A stretch of DNA of 15,815 nucleotides from contig JAHEEB010000016.1 in assembly GCA_024640925.1 (NCBI GenBank), forward strand, positions 1 through 15,815. Reading direction: 5' to 3'. A model generated the notes under the pieces. That model did no database searches. It saw only the letters and a list, made by a program, of their open reading frames with translations, and was not told the DNA's origin. The stretch's first letter is position 1. Each line of letters opens with the position of its first letter. The DNA comes from Bacteroidota bacterium (GTDB lineage Bacteria > Bacteroidota > Bacteroidia > Bacteroidales > UBA10428). Shown here piece by piece: positions 1 to 7,692 of this stretch. The translations under genes were made by a program, and so were the position numbers.

Positions 1-1102
1 CTACCTGGCTTAACTCGTACAATATGTCTCTTACAAGACGAACCGGCAAATCGTTTTTATTCGCAATCTGTTCGGCAGTCAAAGGTTTTATCGCATCGCG
101 GAAATTTGTTGCAATGAGTTTGATTATCATCAGAGAAACTGCACGTTTCATGTGATGACTAATATTAATTGTTTCCGATTCCTGTTCATAATGAGTTACA
201 TTCTGATTGGCAAAAGCTACTTCGGCACCAAATAATACAATTAACCAGCTGGTTTGTAACCATACCAGGAACAGAGGCAATGCTGCAAAACTTCCATAAA
301 TTTCGCCGTAATTAAATATAATTGCCTGAAAATTTATGTATACATATTGAAAAAGCTGGAACATAGTGCCACCAATAATTCCTCCAACAAAAGCCGACAT
401 AAACTTAACTTTTGTATTTGGCATAACAATATAAACCAATGTAAAGACAAGCCATATCAGAAAAAACGGAATTACTGAAATCAGAAAACTTAAAATAGGT
501 CCAATGTATCCTATAAGAGGAAAAGCTTCAGCGCTGCTTTCGACCTGCTGATGAAGAAAAACGGTTACTCCACTTGAAACCATAATTAATACAGGAGCAA
601 TAATTATCAGGGAAATATAATCACTTATCTTTCTCGACATTTCACGTGATTTTTTTATCTGCCAGATATCGTTAAAGGAAAGTTCTATACTGCTCAATAG
701 CCTCATAACAGTCCAGATTAAAATAACAAAACCTACACCGGCAATAACTCCACCCTTAATATTAGACAAATACTTTGTTGCAAAATTTAATACCCACTGT
801 GCAACTTCCTTTTGGCCAGAAAGACTATCGTTAACATATTCAGTAAGCTTCTGATCGAAACCAAATCCCGATGCCAGTCCAAATGCCATGGCAGCAACCG
901 GTACAATTGAAAGAAGCGTATAATAAGTCAACGCTGATGCTCTTACCGAAACACGATCTTCGTTAAAACCCCTTATTGCTATAGTGAAAATACGAAACTG
1001 TTTGATAAAAAACATCCTTCGTGGCGAGTGAGCTGCATTCTTCAGGCTCCAGAATTCCTTGGTAAAAACACTTTTTATTCTTTCAATAATAGAAATCATC
1101 AT
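1..1102 (-). CDS. YihY/BrkB family inner-membrane protein (C-terminus cut by window edge)
   Basis: My translation of the minus strand from tandem ATG codons at 1102/1099 stays open to base 1, giving 367 residues. The family hallmarks are present: RASALTYYTLLSIVP near residues 54-68, and FNYGEIYGSFAALPLFLVW near 263-281. I see about six hydrophobic segments (roughly 56-80, 117-136, 160-184, 196-226, 236-260 and 271-298), matching the six-helix BrkB/UPF0761 fold. A soluble tail from about 310 reads like a winged-helix segment (TAEQIANKNDLPVRLVRDIL), an extension I associate with Bacteroidota members. The family was once called ribonuclease BN in error, and its real function is not settled. The upstream region is AT-rich with no clear Shine-Dalgarno sequence. 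Family assignment is confident; function is unknown. Confidence 0.9.
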   Translation of the reverse strand, partial: MMISIIERIKSVFTKEFWSLKNAAHSPRRMFFIKQFRIFTIAIRGFNEDRVSVRASALTYYTLLSIVPVAAMAFGLASGFGFDQKLTEYVNDSLSGQKEVAQWVLNFATKYLSNIKGGVIAGVGFVILIWTVMRLLSSIELSFNDIWQIKKSREMSRKISDYISLIIIAPVLIMVSSGVTVFLHQQVESSAEAFPLIGYIGPILSFLISVIPFFLIWLVFTLVYIVMPNTKVKFMSAFVGGIIGGTMFQLFQYVYINFQAIIFNYGEIYGSFAALPLFLVWLQTSWLIVLFGAEVAFANQNVTHYEQESETINISHHMKRAVSLMIIKLIATNFRDAIKPLTAEQIANKNDLPVRLVRDILYELSQV

Positions 1103-1289
1103 GAATTGTGTTTTAATGTGGTTTAATAAATAAACTGACTTTCACGATATTTCACCGGGAAAGAGCGTACATTCAATCTTGTTTATGCTTTTAATAAACA
1201 ACATTGTATTATGTTTATAAATATATTATATTTAATGGTATTGTAACATGAAAAAAAAATTACATTCGAAAAAATAATACCATAACCAT

Positions 1290-1658
1290 ATGGTTGACTT
1301 TGAATCAAAGACTATACTCATAGTCGAAGACGATGATATGAATTTTATTTATCTCAAACAAATATTCAAAATTCTTAAGTTTGAATTCGATCGTGTAAAA
1401 ACAGGTATTGACGCTATTGAAAAATGCAAAAACAATAAATACGATGCAATAATGATGGATATTCAACTGCCTGGAATTAATGGCTATGAAACTACCAGGG
1501 CTATACGTGTTTTTGATAAGGTAACACCCATAATTGCACAGACTGCTTCAAAAAATCAAGAAGAAGCAGATGAAGCTTATCTTTCCGGATGCAACAAAAT
1601 GCTTGTTAAGCCTTTTAAAATAGATGATTTGAAAAATGTTTTCAGCAAAATATTCTGA
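1290..1658 (+). CDS. Stand-alone receiver-domain response regulator
   Basis: This 122-residue protein is a single CheY-like receiver with no output domain. The acidic pocket is E13-D14-D15, the phospho-acceptor is D57 (in IMMDIQLPG), the switch threonine is T85 (in IIAQTAS) and the invariant lysine is K107 (LVKPF). All residues needed for phosphorylation are present. The sequence resembles receivers fused to hybrid histidine kinases, so it may act in a phosphorelay with a kinase encoded elsewhere; none is in this window. The aldo/keto reductase ATG starts 36 bases after its stop with no terminator between, so co-transcription is likely. What output it controls cannot be read from the sequence. 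Confidence 0.93.
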   Translation: MVDFESKTILIVEDDDMNFIYLKQIFKILKFEFDRVKTGIDAIEKCKNNKYDAIMMDIQLPGINGYETTRAIRVFDKVTPIIAQTASKNQEEADEAYLSGCNKMLVKPFKIDDLKNVFSKIF

Positions 1659-1694
1659 TTTTATTCCCAAAAAAGCATATTAATACCATTGAAA

Positions 1695-2696
1695 ATGAAA
1701 CACATCAATTATATACCTGCAGAAAACAGGTACGGAAAGATGATTTACCGGCAATGTGGAACAAGCGGAATTTCTCTTCCGGCAATATCTCTCGGTTTAT
1801 GGCATAATTTCGGTTTCAGTGATAATTATTCGGTAGCCAGAAGTATTGTTCATTCTGCCTTCGACAGCGGAATTACCCATTTCGATTTGGCAAACAATTA
1901 CGGTCCACCCTATGGTGCTGCAGAAGAAAATTTCGGTAGGATTCTGCAATCCGACTTTAAAGCACATCGCGATGAGCTCATAATAAGTAGTAAGGCAGGG
2001 TATGATATGTGGCCTGGTCCTTATGGAAATGGAGGATCAAGAAAGTACATTATTGCAAGTTGCGATCAGAGCCTGAAACGACTTGGCCTCGATTATGTGG
2101 ATATCTTCTATTCTCATCGTTACGATCCAAATACTCCACTCGATGAAACCATGAGAGCCCTCGATCAGCTTGTACGACAAGGAAAAGCCTTATACGTTGG
2201 AATTTCGAACTATAATCCTGAACAGACCCTTATTGCTTCTGAACTTCTTACTGAATTGGGCACTCCTTGCCTTATTCATCAATGTAAATATTCGATGTTT
2301 GTGCGAACACCTGAAGAAGGACTCCTCGATGTTCTTGAAAAGAGAGGCATCGGTTCAATTGCTTTCTCTCCACTAGCCCAGGGATTGCTTACTGACAGGT
2401 ATATTAACGGTATTCCCTCCGATTCAAGAGCCGCCAAATCGAGTCCGTTTCTTACCGAAAAACAAATTACTCCTGAAATAGTAAATAAAATAAAAGAATT
2501 AAACTTAATAGCCACCCGACGTAACCAATCGCTTGCTCAAATGGCTCTTGCTTGGTTGCTGCACGATAAACGGGTGACTTCGGTATTGATTGGTTCCAGC
2601 AGTGTTGACCAACTTCAGAATAACATCGGGACTTTATCAAACATTGATTTTTCAGAAGATGAACTGAATTCTGTAAATGAAATTCTTTTGAGATGA
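1695..2696 (+). CDS. Aldo/keto reductase, YghZ-like (L-glyceraldehyde-3-phosphate reductase type)
   Basis: I chose the ATG at 1695 (333 residues), because the in-frame start two codons earlier is TTG. The protein follows E. coli YghZ (Gpr) closely from what I remember of it: SLGLWHNFG, FDLANNYGPPYGAAEENFGR, KAGYDMWPGPYG and FYSHRYDPNTP. The NADPH-dependent AKR tetrad is intact: D64, Y69, K100 and H141 (ATG numbering). The C-terminal TSVLIGSSSVDQL is the usual nucleotide-binding end of the barrel. YghZ reduces L-glyceraldehyde 3-phosphate and methylglyoxal, so a role in aldehyde detoxification or sugar metabolism is likely by family. It is the middle gene of a three-gene run, and its TGA overlaps the next ATG. 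The substrate is inferred, not shown. Confidence 0.93.
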   Translation: MKHINYIPAENRYGKMIYRQCGTSGISLPAISLGLWHNFGFSDNYSVARSIVHSAFDSGITHFDLANNYGPPYGAAEENFGRILQSDFKAHRDELIISSKAGYDMWPGPYGNGGSRKYIIASCDQSLKRLGLDYVDIFYSHRYDPNTPLDETMRALDQLVRQGKALYVGISNYNPEQTLIASELLTELGTPCLIHQCKYSMFVRTPEEGLLDVLEKRGIGSIAFSPLAQGLLTDRYINGIPSDSRAAKSSPFLTEKQITPEIVNKIKELNLIATRRNQSLAQMALAWLLHDKRVTSVLIGSSSVDQLQNNIGTLSNIDFSEDELNSVNEILLR

Positions 2697-3676
2697 ATAA
2701 AACTATAAACTGGGGTATTATTGCTCCCGGAAGAATAGCACATAAATTTGCTTCGGACCTGAAACTTGTTCCTGGTTCTACCCTTAAGGCTGTTGCTTCC
2801 AGAAGTTTATCGCGCAGCAGAGACTTTGCTGAATTATTCTCTGTTGAAAAAGCCTATGGCAGTTACGAAGAACTGGTTAATGATAATGAAGTGGATGTTG
2901 TTTATATTGCTTCACCTCATACTTTTCATTACGAACATACAATTCTATGCCTGGAACATGGAAAACATGTGCTGTGTGAAAAACCAATTGGGATGAATTC
3001 CAACCAATTGGAAAAGATGATTGCTTTAGCAAAGCAAAAAAATCGTTTCCTGATGGAAGCCTTTTGGACCCGGTTTATTCCCTCCTACAAGAAATGTCGT
3101 GAGCTGGTTAACAACAAATATATCGGTGACATAAAATTTATACAGGCAGATTTTGGATTTCTTGCTCCGGAAGACTCTGAACACAGGCTGAAAAATAAAA
3201 GTTTAGGAGGAGGATCGCTGCTGGATATTGGCATATACCCCGTTTTTTTAGCCCTCGATTTAGCTGGTGAACCAAATGAAATTGTAGCCAGGGCAATTAT
3301 CGGAAAAACTGGTGTTGATGAAAATTGCAGTATTGTTTTCAATTATCCGGAAAGTAAAATTCTGGCTAATCTTTCATCTACAATTGCAGCCAGAACTCCT
3401 GTCGAAGCTGTAATATGCGGCTCAGAAGGATATCTTAAATTAAACTCCATGTGGCATATTCCCACATCTCTTGAGTATGTTTCGCTAAACGAAACAAAAA
3501 AATTCACCTTTGAGGAAAAAGGTTTTGGTTATGAATACGAAATCGAAGAAGTAAATAAATGTATACTGGAAGGAAAAACAGAATCTGATATGTTCTCCCT
3601 GGATTCAAGCCGCAGGCTTCATAGAACACTGGATCTGATACGAAAACAGATAAACCTGGTATATGATGATCAGTGA
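2693..3676 (+). CDS. Gfo/Idh/MocA family NAD(P)-dependent oxidoreductase
   Basis: This 327-residue protein has an N-terminal Rossmann fold (WGIIAPGRIAHKFASDL, residues 7-23). The family motif CEKPIG follows, with the catalytic lysine K97. The C-terminal sheet domain carries GGGSLLDIGIYPV (172-184), where D178 and Y182 occupy the usual active-site positions. The AEAFWTRF-like segment (122-128) resembles the dihydrodiol/xylose dehydrogenase branch, but the substrate cannot be fixed. Its ATG overlaps the preceding aldo/keto reductase stop (ATGA), implying translational coupling and a linked redox pathway on a sugar or polyol. The last codons and the stop fall inside a heptamer repeat, so the native C-terminus may have been altered by that repeat. 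Confidence 0.93.
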   Translation: MNKTINWGIIAPGRIAHKFASDLKLVPGSTLKAVASRSLSRSRDFAELFSVEKAYGSYEELVNDNEVDVVYIASPHTFHYEHTILCLEHGKHVLCEKPIGMNSNQLEKMIALAKQKNRFLMEAFWTRFIPSYKKCRELVNNKYIGDIKFIQADFGFLAPEDSEHRLKNKSLGGGSLLDIGIYPVFLALDLAGEPNEIVARAIIGKTGVDENCSIVFNYPESKILANLSSTIAARTPVEAVICGSEGYLKLNSMWHIPTSLEYVSLNETKKFTFEEKGFGYEYEIEEVNKCILEGKTESDMFSLDSSRRLHRTLDLIRKQINLVYDDQ

Positions 3677-3722
3677 TCAGTGATCGGTTATTGGTGAGAA
3701 GAGAACAATGATTGGTGAGAAT
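3667..3722 (+). repeat. Degenerate 7-bp tandem repeat (TGATCAG-like), eight units
   Basis: Read in sevens from 3667 the sequence is TGATCAG, TGATCAG, TGATCGG, TTATTGG, TGAGAAG, AGAACAA, TGATTGG, TGAGAAT. It begins inside the oxidoreductase gene and supplies its last codon and its stop. Similar 'GTGATCAGTGATC' strings are, as I recall, scattered between genes in many Bacteroidota, where their reverse strand yields spurious ORFs reading like 'SLLTNNRSLITDH', as it does here. Confidence 0.7.
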
Positions 3723-3746
3723 AAAGGAAATCCTAAACAAAAAAGC

Positions 3747-3781
3747 ATAAAAAAAGCAGGAAGTTTTGAATTCCCTGCTTC
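3747..3781 (-). terminator. Rho-independent terminator of the small lipoprotein gene
   Basis: On the minus strand AAGCAGG (3780-3774) pairs with CCTGCTT (3760-3754), with a possible inner AA/TT extension and a bulged base. A run of seven to eight T follows (3755-3748). It lies 22 bases past the lipoprotein stop. It is also near the end of the oppositely oriented oxidoreductase gene, though the plus-strand T-tract is weaker. Confidence 0.8.
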
Positions 3782-3802
3782 TCCCTTTTCACTTTAATTC
3801 TT

Positions 3803-3985
3803 TTATTCAGCAGCAGGAGCTTCAGCAGCTGGAGCAGCAGCAGTATCAGCCGGAGCTGGAGCTGGAGCAGCTGGTTCTTCAACTGCAGGTGTTTCTGCAG
3901 CTGGTTCTGCTGGAGTCGATTTACAACTAGTTAAAGAAAAAGCAACAAGTGCAAAGGCAATAAATAAAAAGCTAAGTTTTTTCAT
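3803..3985 (-). CDS. Very small Ala/Pro/Glu-rich lipoprotein
   Basis: The 60-residue product has a classic lipoprotein signal: MKKLSFLFIAFALVAF followed by lipobox LTSC, with C21 as the lipidated cysteine. The mature part is only about 40 residues and consists almost wholly of A, P, E, T and D (for example EEPAAPAPAPADTAAAP), with no aromatic residue after the signal. It is therefore expected to be unstructured and acidic. It may act as a membrane-tethered linker or an envelope-spanning tail. It has its own promoter (TTTG-N18-TATTTTTG) and a strong terminator, so it looks like a real monocistronic gene despite its size. I recognise no named family. Confidence 0.8.
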   Translation of the reverse strand: MKKLSFLFIAFALVAFSLTSCKSTPAEPAAETPAVEEPAAPAPAPADTAAAPAAEAPAAE

Positions 3986-4029
3986 GTTCTTAGGTTTTTG
4001 AAGTTTGATATTAATTACAGGTTTTTCGA

Positions 4030-4059
4030 CAAAAATAGTAATAATTTGAATAATTCAAA
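4030..4059 (-). promoter_or_regulatory. Bacteroidota-type promoter for the lipoprotein gene
   Basis: The minus strand reads TTTG (4059-4056), an 18-base spacer, then TATTTTTG (4037-4030). This is an exact match to the phylum consensus TTTG...TAnnTTTG (the -33 and -7 elements). It lies about 45 bases upstream of the lipoprotein ATG at 3985. Confidence 0.75.
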
Positions 4060-4188
4060 GGCTTCTGGCGCGAAAACATTATATTTTTATAAACATGCAA
4101 AAAAATATTTTTATACAACAAAAGGAAATACTTGAAAACAGGCTTGTAGCGAGAAATTATAAATACCTGAATAACCGCTAATTTTTTT

Positions 4189-4196
4189 TAATTTTG
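4189..4196 (+). promoter_or_regulatory. Candidate -7 element (TAATTTTG) of the TonB receptor gene
   Basis: TAATTTTG matches TAnnTTTG exactly and lies 23 bases before the ATG at 4220, giving a leader of about 16 bases. No good TTTG is found at the -33 distance, so the promoter may be weak or regulated. No cobalamin riboswitch is recognisable in the 234-base divergent spacer. Confidence 0.5.
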
Positions 4197-4219
4197 CACT
4201 GTTATTAACAATTTACACT

Positions 4220-6325
4220 ATGTATAAAACAATTTTTCGAACGAAACAAACAGTGTTTTTCAGGAATTTCAGCAGAAAAAAGTATGCTGTATTCAATTCA
4301 TTGGGCAAACAAATTAAAATTTCAGCATTAGGAGTTGTTTGCACATTAATTGTTTCTCCAGTTCAATCGCAGACAAAAGGTGATGGCGATACCATTAGTC
4401 AAAAAGTAGATTTGGAGGAAGTAGAAATTATTGGTCAGAAATCAGCTGCACTTACTGATAATGTTCCCCGGATGGTAGAAATGATTCCTGCCCTTATTAT
4501 GGAAAATTCACCCTCGCAATCGTACCACGATTTACTGCAGTTCAACTCAAACATTGATATGAGGCAACGCGGACCTCATGGCATTCAAGCCGATATCAGT
4601 ATCCGTGGAAGTTCTTTTGATCAGGTACTTATCTTACTAAACGGAGTAAACCTCTCCGACCCACAAACCGGTCATTATAGTTTAAACCTTCCTGTTGACC
4701 GCGAAAATATATCTAAAATAGAAATATTAAATGGCCCTTCTTCCAGGGCTCTCGGGACAAATGCATATTCCGGGGCAATCAATCTTGTAACATCACCTAT
4801 AGATTCCAATGAATTTAAAGTTTCTGTTGCAGTTGGCGATTACGGATATTTTTATACTCATCTCGGCGTAAACCATGTTATAAAAAATACACAACATATA
4901 TTTTCTGTAAATACTACTTCTTCCGACGGATATAAAAAAAATACCGACTTCAGTTCCATTAACTTTTTCTATCATGGCAATTTAAATTTCTCTAAGCAAA
5001 ACTCGGCGTATCTTACTATAGGCCACAGTATAAAGGAATTTGGCGCCAACAGTTTTTATTCGCCTCGCTACCCCGACCAATTCGATATGAATAACAGCTC
5101 GTTTGCAATTGCTGGATTAAAACTTGGAGGAAAAGTAATTGTTAACCCACGAGTTTATTGGCGCAGACATTCCGATAAATTTGAACTTTTCCGCGAAGGA
5201 AGTGGTTGGTATAAATTTGATAGCGGATATGCAATTACCGATAACCTGCAAAATACAGCATACGATACTGTTACCTGGTATACGAAACACAACTATCATA
5301 TTTCCGATGTTTTTGGGGCAACAACCGATCTTACTTTCCAGACAGCACTTGGAAAATCGACTTTCGGATTTGCCATTAAAAGCGATAATATAATTAGTAC
5401 TAATCTTGGTAATGAGCTTGCCATACCAATTCCCATTAAAGGAACCGATCTTGATTATACGAGACAGGCATCGAGAACAAATACGGATATCTATTTCGAA
5501 CAAACGTATTCAGAAGGTAAGATGTTTATATCGGCTGGAACGTTGTTAAACTGGAATAGCTATATGCCTGAAAAACCTCATTTCTTTCCGGGTATCGATA
5601 TTAGCTATGAACTTATAAACCATTTTGCTATAATCGGTAGTTACAATTATGCCCTTGGTATGCCAACGTTTACCGATCTGAGTTACCAGGATGCCTCAAA
5701 CCAGGGAAACAACCAGCTAAAACCCTATTCTCATCACTCGTATGAAACCGGTTTTAAATCATCATTCGATGAGATATCATTCAAAATGGTTGGGTTTTAT
5801 ACTCATGGGAAAGACAATATTGAATGGGTGTTGAATGATACCTTATTCAAATTTTCACCTATTAATGTTCCGTTATCCGAAAATTATGGTCTTGAAGCCA
5901 CAATGTCTTACACTGCTAAAAACCGGCAAAGACTTTTAATACCAAACAGGGTATTCATTGGGTATACATACATTAATACATACCGGAATATTCCAGTGGC
6001 AATTTCTAAATATTCATGTATCAGACATAAATTCGTTTTGAATATACAGAAGAACCTTGTAAATAACCTCTTCTTATCGTGGAACATCATGTTTAAGGAA
6101 CGCGACGGGAAATATACCAAATATGATTTTGAGAACCTTCGGTTTATTGCTGAATCATACCCACAAACAATACTGCTCGATGCACGACTTTCCTATATAT
6201 TTAAGTGGGCAACATTTTATACTGAAGCCACTAACCTGCTGAATAAAACCTATTACGAATCGGGAAGCATTCCACAACCCGGCCGGTGGTTTACTGCAGG
6301 ATTAACTGTAAAAGTGAACTATTAA
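4220..6325 (+). CDS. BtuB-like TonB-dependent outer-membrane receptor
   Basis: The 701-residue protein has an unusually long N-terminus: about 32 polar residues (FFRNFSRKKYAVFNSLGKQI) precede the hydrophobic core ISALGVVCTLIVSPVQS, with cleavage likely near residue 50. A TonB-box-like stretch (LEEVEIIGQK) follows at 65-74. The plug domain spans about 80-190, with IQADISIRGSSFDQVLILLNG and IEILNGPSSRALGTNAYSGAINL. The remainder is a beta-barrel that ends in ATNLLNKTYYESGSIPQPGRW and a terminal tyrosine. There is no N-terminal carboxypeptidase-like domain and no SusD partner, so it fits the BtuB/siderophore type rather than SusC. It imports a scarce ligand across the outer membrane using TonB energy. 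Cobalamin is possible but not shown. Confidence 0.92.
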   Translation: MYKTIFRTKQTVFFRNFSRKKYAVFNSLGKQIKISALGVVCTLIVSPVQSQTKGDGDTISQKVDLEEVEIIGQKSAALTDNVPRMVEMIPALIMENSPSQSYHDLLQFNSNIDMRQRGPHGIQADISIRGSSFDQVLILLNGVNLSDPQTGHYSLNLPVDRENISKIEILNGPSSRALGTNAYSGAINLVTSPIDSNEFKVSVAVGDYGYFYTHLGVNHVIKNTQHIFSVNTTSSDGYKKNTDFSSINFFYHGNLNFSKQNSAYLTIGHSIKEFGANSFYSPRYPDQFDMNNSSFAIAGLKLGGKVIVNPRVYWRRHSDKFELFREGSGWYKFDSGYAITDNLQNTAYDTVTWYTKHNYHISDVFGATTDLTFQTALGKSTFGFAIKSDNIISTNLGNELAIPIPIKGTDLDYTRQASRTNTDIYFEQTYSEGKMFISAGTLLNWNSYMPEKPHFFPGIDISYELINHFAIIGSYNYALGMPTFTDLSYQDASNQGNNQLKPYSHHSYETGFKSSFDEISFKMVGFYTHGKDNIEWVLNDTLFKFSPINVPLSENYGLEATMSYTAKNRQRLLIPNRVFIGYTYINTYRNIPVAISKYSCIRHKFVLNIQKNLVNNLFLSWNIMFKERDGKYTKYDFENLRFIAESYPQTILLDARLSYIFKWATFYTEATNLLNKTYYESGSIPQPGRWFTAGLTVKVNY

Positions 6326-6330
6326 CCAAA

Positions 6331-6429
6331 AAGCACTTAAAGTTTGGAGTACTTGAAGAGTAGTACTTAAAGTACTTAAAGTTTCTTCAAACTATAGGCA
6401 CTTCTAACTTTAGGCACTCCACACTTCAG
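6331..6429. repeat. Repeat-rich junction between convergent genes
   Basis: The spacer between the receptor stop and the glycosyltransferase stop is built from short near-copies: AGTACTTAA twice in tandem (6363-6380), a related AGTACTTGAAG (6348-6358), and then the opposite orientation, CTATAGGCACTTCTAACTTT and AGGCACTCC. The left half (CACTTAAAGTTTGGAGT) is roughly the reverse complement of the right half, so the transcript could fold into an imperfect stem. It may serve as the only terminator for both convergent genes. CTTTAGGCACT-type strings are, from memory, common between genes in Bacteroidota. Confidence 0.55.
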
Positions 6430-7545
6430 TCACTTTTCAATGCTTTTCCAAACCAAATCTGCTGTTTTATCCCAACTGAATTTTTGTCGCTGAAGGCGGG
6501 CCTTGTTGATTAATTCCTGCGACAATTTATGGTCGGAGTATAATGTTCGCATTGCTGTTGAAATAGAATCGACTGAATATGGATCGGCATAAATGACCGC
6601 CTCCCCTCCTACTTCGGGCATGGAACTGGTATTTGAAGTAATAACAGGCACATCGCAGTTCATAGCCTCAAGTATAGGAATACCAAATCCTTCGAACAGC
6701 GATGTATAAACCAATCCCAGGGAAGAAGCCATAATTTGCCTGAGCACATCATCACTTACCCTGCCTGTAAAAAGTACATCGTTTTTCACCGATGCCTGGT
6801 TATATGCTAAATCAACATCGCTGGTCATGTATTTGGTAGAACCAATAATCAAAAGTTTTACAGGTGCTGTGGTCGATTTCTTAAAAGCATCGAAAGCCTG
6901 TATAACACGGGCCATATTTTTACGCGGATGAACCAGACCAACAAATAGAAAATAATCGCAACCCTGCGAATAGGCATTTTTTGTTTTTGTTTTTATTTCT
7001 TCTGAAACAGCGACAAAACCATTGCTGGAGCCATTGTAAACAACATCAATCCGTTCAGGATGAACAGCAAACCGTTCCATGATATCTTTTTTCGAAAATT
7101 CCGATACAGTAATAATACGGGTAGCTTTCTTTACAAACCTGGGGAAAAAGTAGTTGTAATAGGCCCGCGGAGCCTTCTCCACCCATTGTGGGTTATGGAA
7201 AAAATTCAAATCGTGTATTACCGGAATGGACGGAACATCGGTGCGCAGCGACAGCCAACCGTCGGGTGAGAAAAACAAATCAGCTTTATTTTTTTTTAGA
7301 ATTGGCGGAATACCCCAATCGAAGAACATATACCACAATACCGGGTGGCGCGATTGTGGATGGGCCACAACAGGTATTATGTTATCAGAAAAAATAAACT
7401 CGTCAGAAAATTTACGATCGAAAATAAATATAAATGTATGCTCCGGGTGTTGACAGGTAATTCGTTTCAATGTCTCACAGGCAAACCTGCCAAGTCCTTC
7501 GAGTTTGTTGAGCAATAACAACCGGGTATTAACAGCAATGTTCAT
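6430..7545 (-). CDS. GT4-family glycosyltransferase (GT-B fold)
   Basis: The 371-residue protein has the two-Rossmann GT-B layout. The N-terminal half begins MNIAVNTRLLL and has the acceptor-side motif VIHDLNFFHNP (109-119). The donor half begins FVGLVHPRKNM (201-211), where R208 and K209 are the phosphate-contacting pair. It contains the EX7E motif from E285 to E293 (EGFGIPILE), followed by AMNCDVPVITSNTSSMPEVGG. This is a retaining, nucleotide-sugar-dependent enzyme of the mannosyltransferase/glucosyltransferase type, cytoplasmic or membrane-associated. It likely builds surface polysaccharide, but it stands alone with no other assembly genes beside it. The donor sugar and acceptor cannot be assigned. 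Confidence 0.93.
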   Translation of the reverse strand: MNIAVNTRLLLLNKLEGLGRFACETLKRITCQHPEHTFIFIFDRKFSDEFIFSDNIIPVVAHPQSRHPVLWYMFFDWGIPPILKKNKADLFFSPDGWLSLRTDVPSIPVIHDLNFFHNPQWVEKAPRAYYNYFFPRFVKKATRIITVSEFSKKDIMERFAVHPERIDVVYNGSSNGFVAVSEEIKTKTKNAYSQGCDYFLFVGLVHPRKNMARVIQAFDAFKKSTTAPVKLLIIGSTKYMTSDVDLAYNQASVKNDVLFTGRVSDDVLRQIMASSLGLVYTSLFEGFGIPILEAMNCDVPVITSNTSSMPEVGGEAVIYADPYSVDSISTAMRTLYSDHKLSQELINKARLQRQKFSWDKTADLVWKSIEK

Positions 7546-7616
7546 TCAATGTGTTTATGACCCGAATATACGGTTTTTCGGCGAAGAAATTCACCACAAA
7601 AGATATGAAAAGGGTT

Positions 7617-7635
7617 ACCACAGATTACACAGATT
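7617..7635. repeat. Dispersed-repeat fragment ACCACAGATTACACAGATT
   Basis: The 147-base spacer upstream of the glycosyltransferase start contains ACCACAGATTACACAGATT, with the internal direct repeat ACAGATT. I recall this motif as widespread intergenic filler in Bacteroidota and other phyla. The neighbouring TTTGTCTTTGTGAAC and TTCACCACAAAAG may be further degenerate parts. The rest of the spacer holds nothing clear. Confidence 0.45.
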
Positions 7636-7692
7636 GTTAGATTAGTTCTTTGTCTTTGTGAACTATTTTTGCTTTTCCGAAATATCAGATAA

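Noticed and set aside
3504..3740. Minus-strand frame reading like SLLTNNRSLITDH
   Set aside because: It comes from the heptamer repeat and the antisense of the oxidoreductase gene, a known kind of spurious ORF.
3986..4219. Cobalamin riboswitch upstream of the BtuB-like gene
   Set aside because: I could not find a B12-box-like sequence, and the predicted leader is only about 16 bases.
5117..5503. 128-codon minus-strand frame within the TonB receptor
   Set aside because: It lies wholly inside a well-supported receptor gene and has no recognisable domain or start context.
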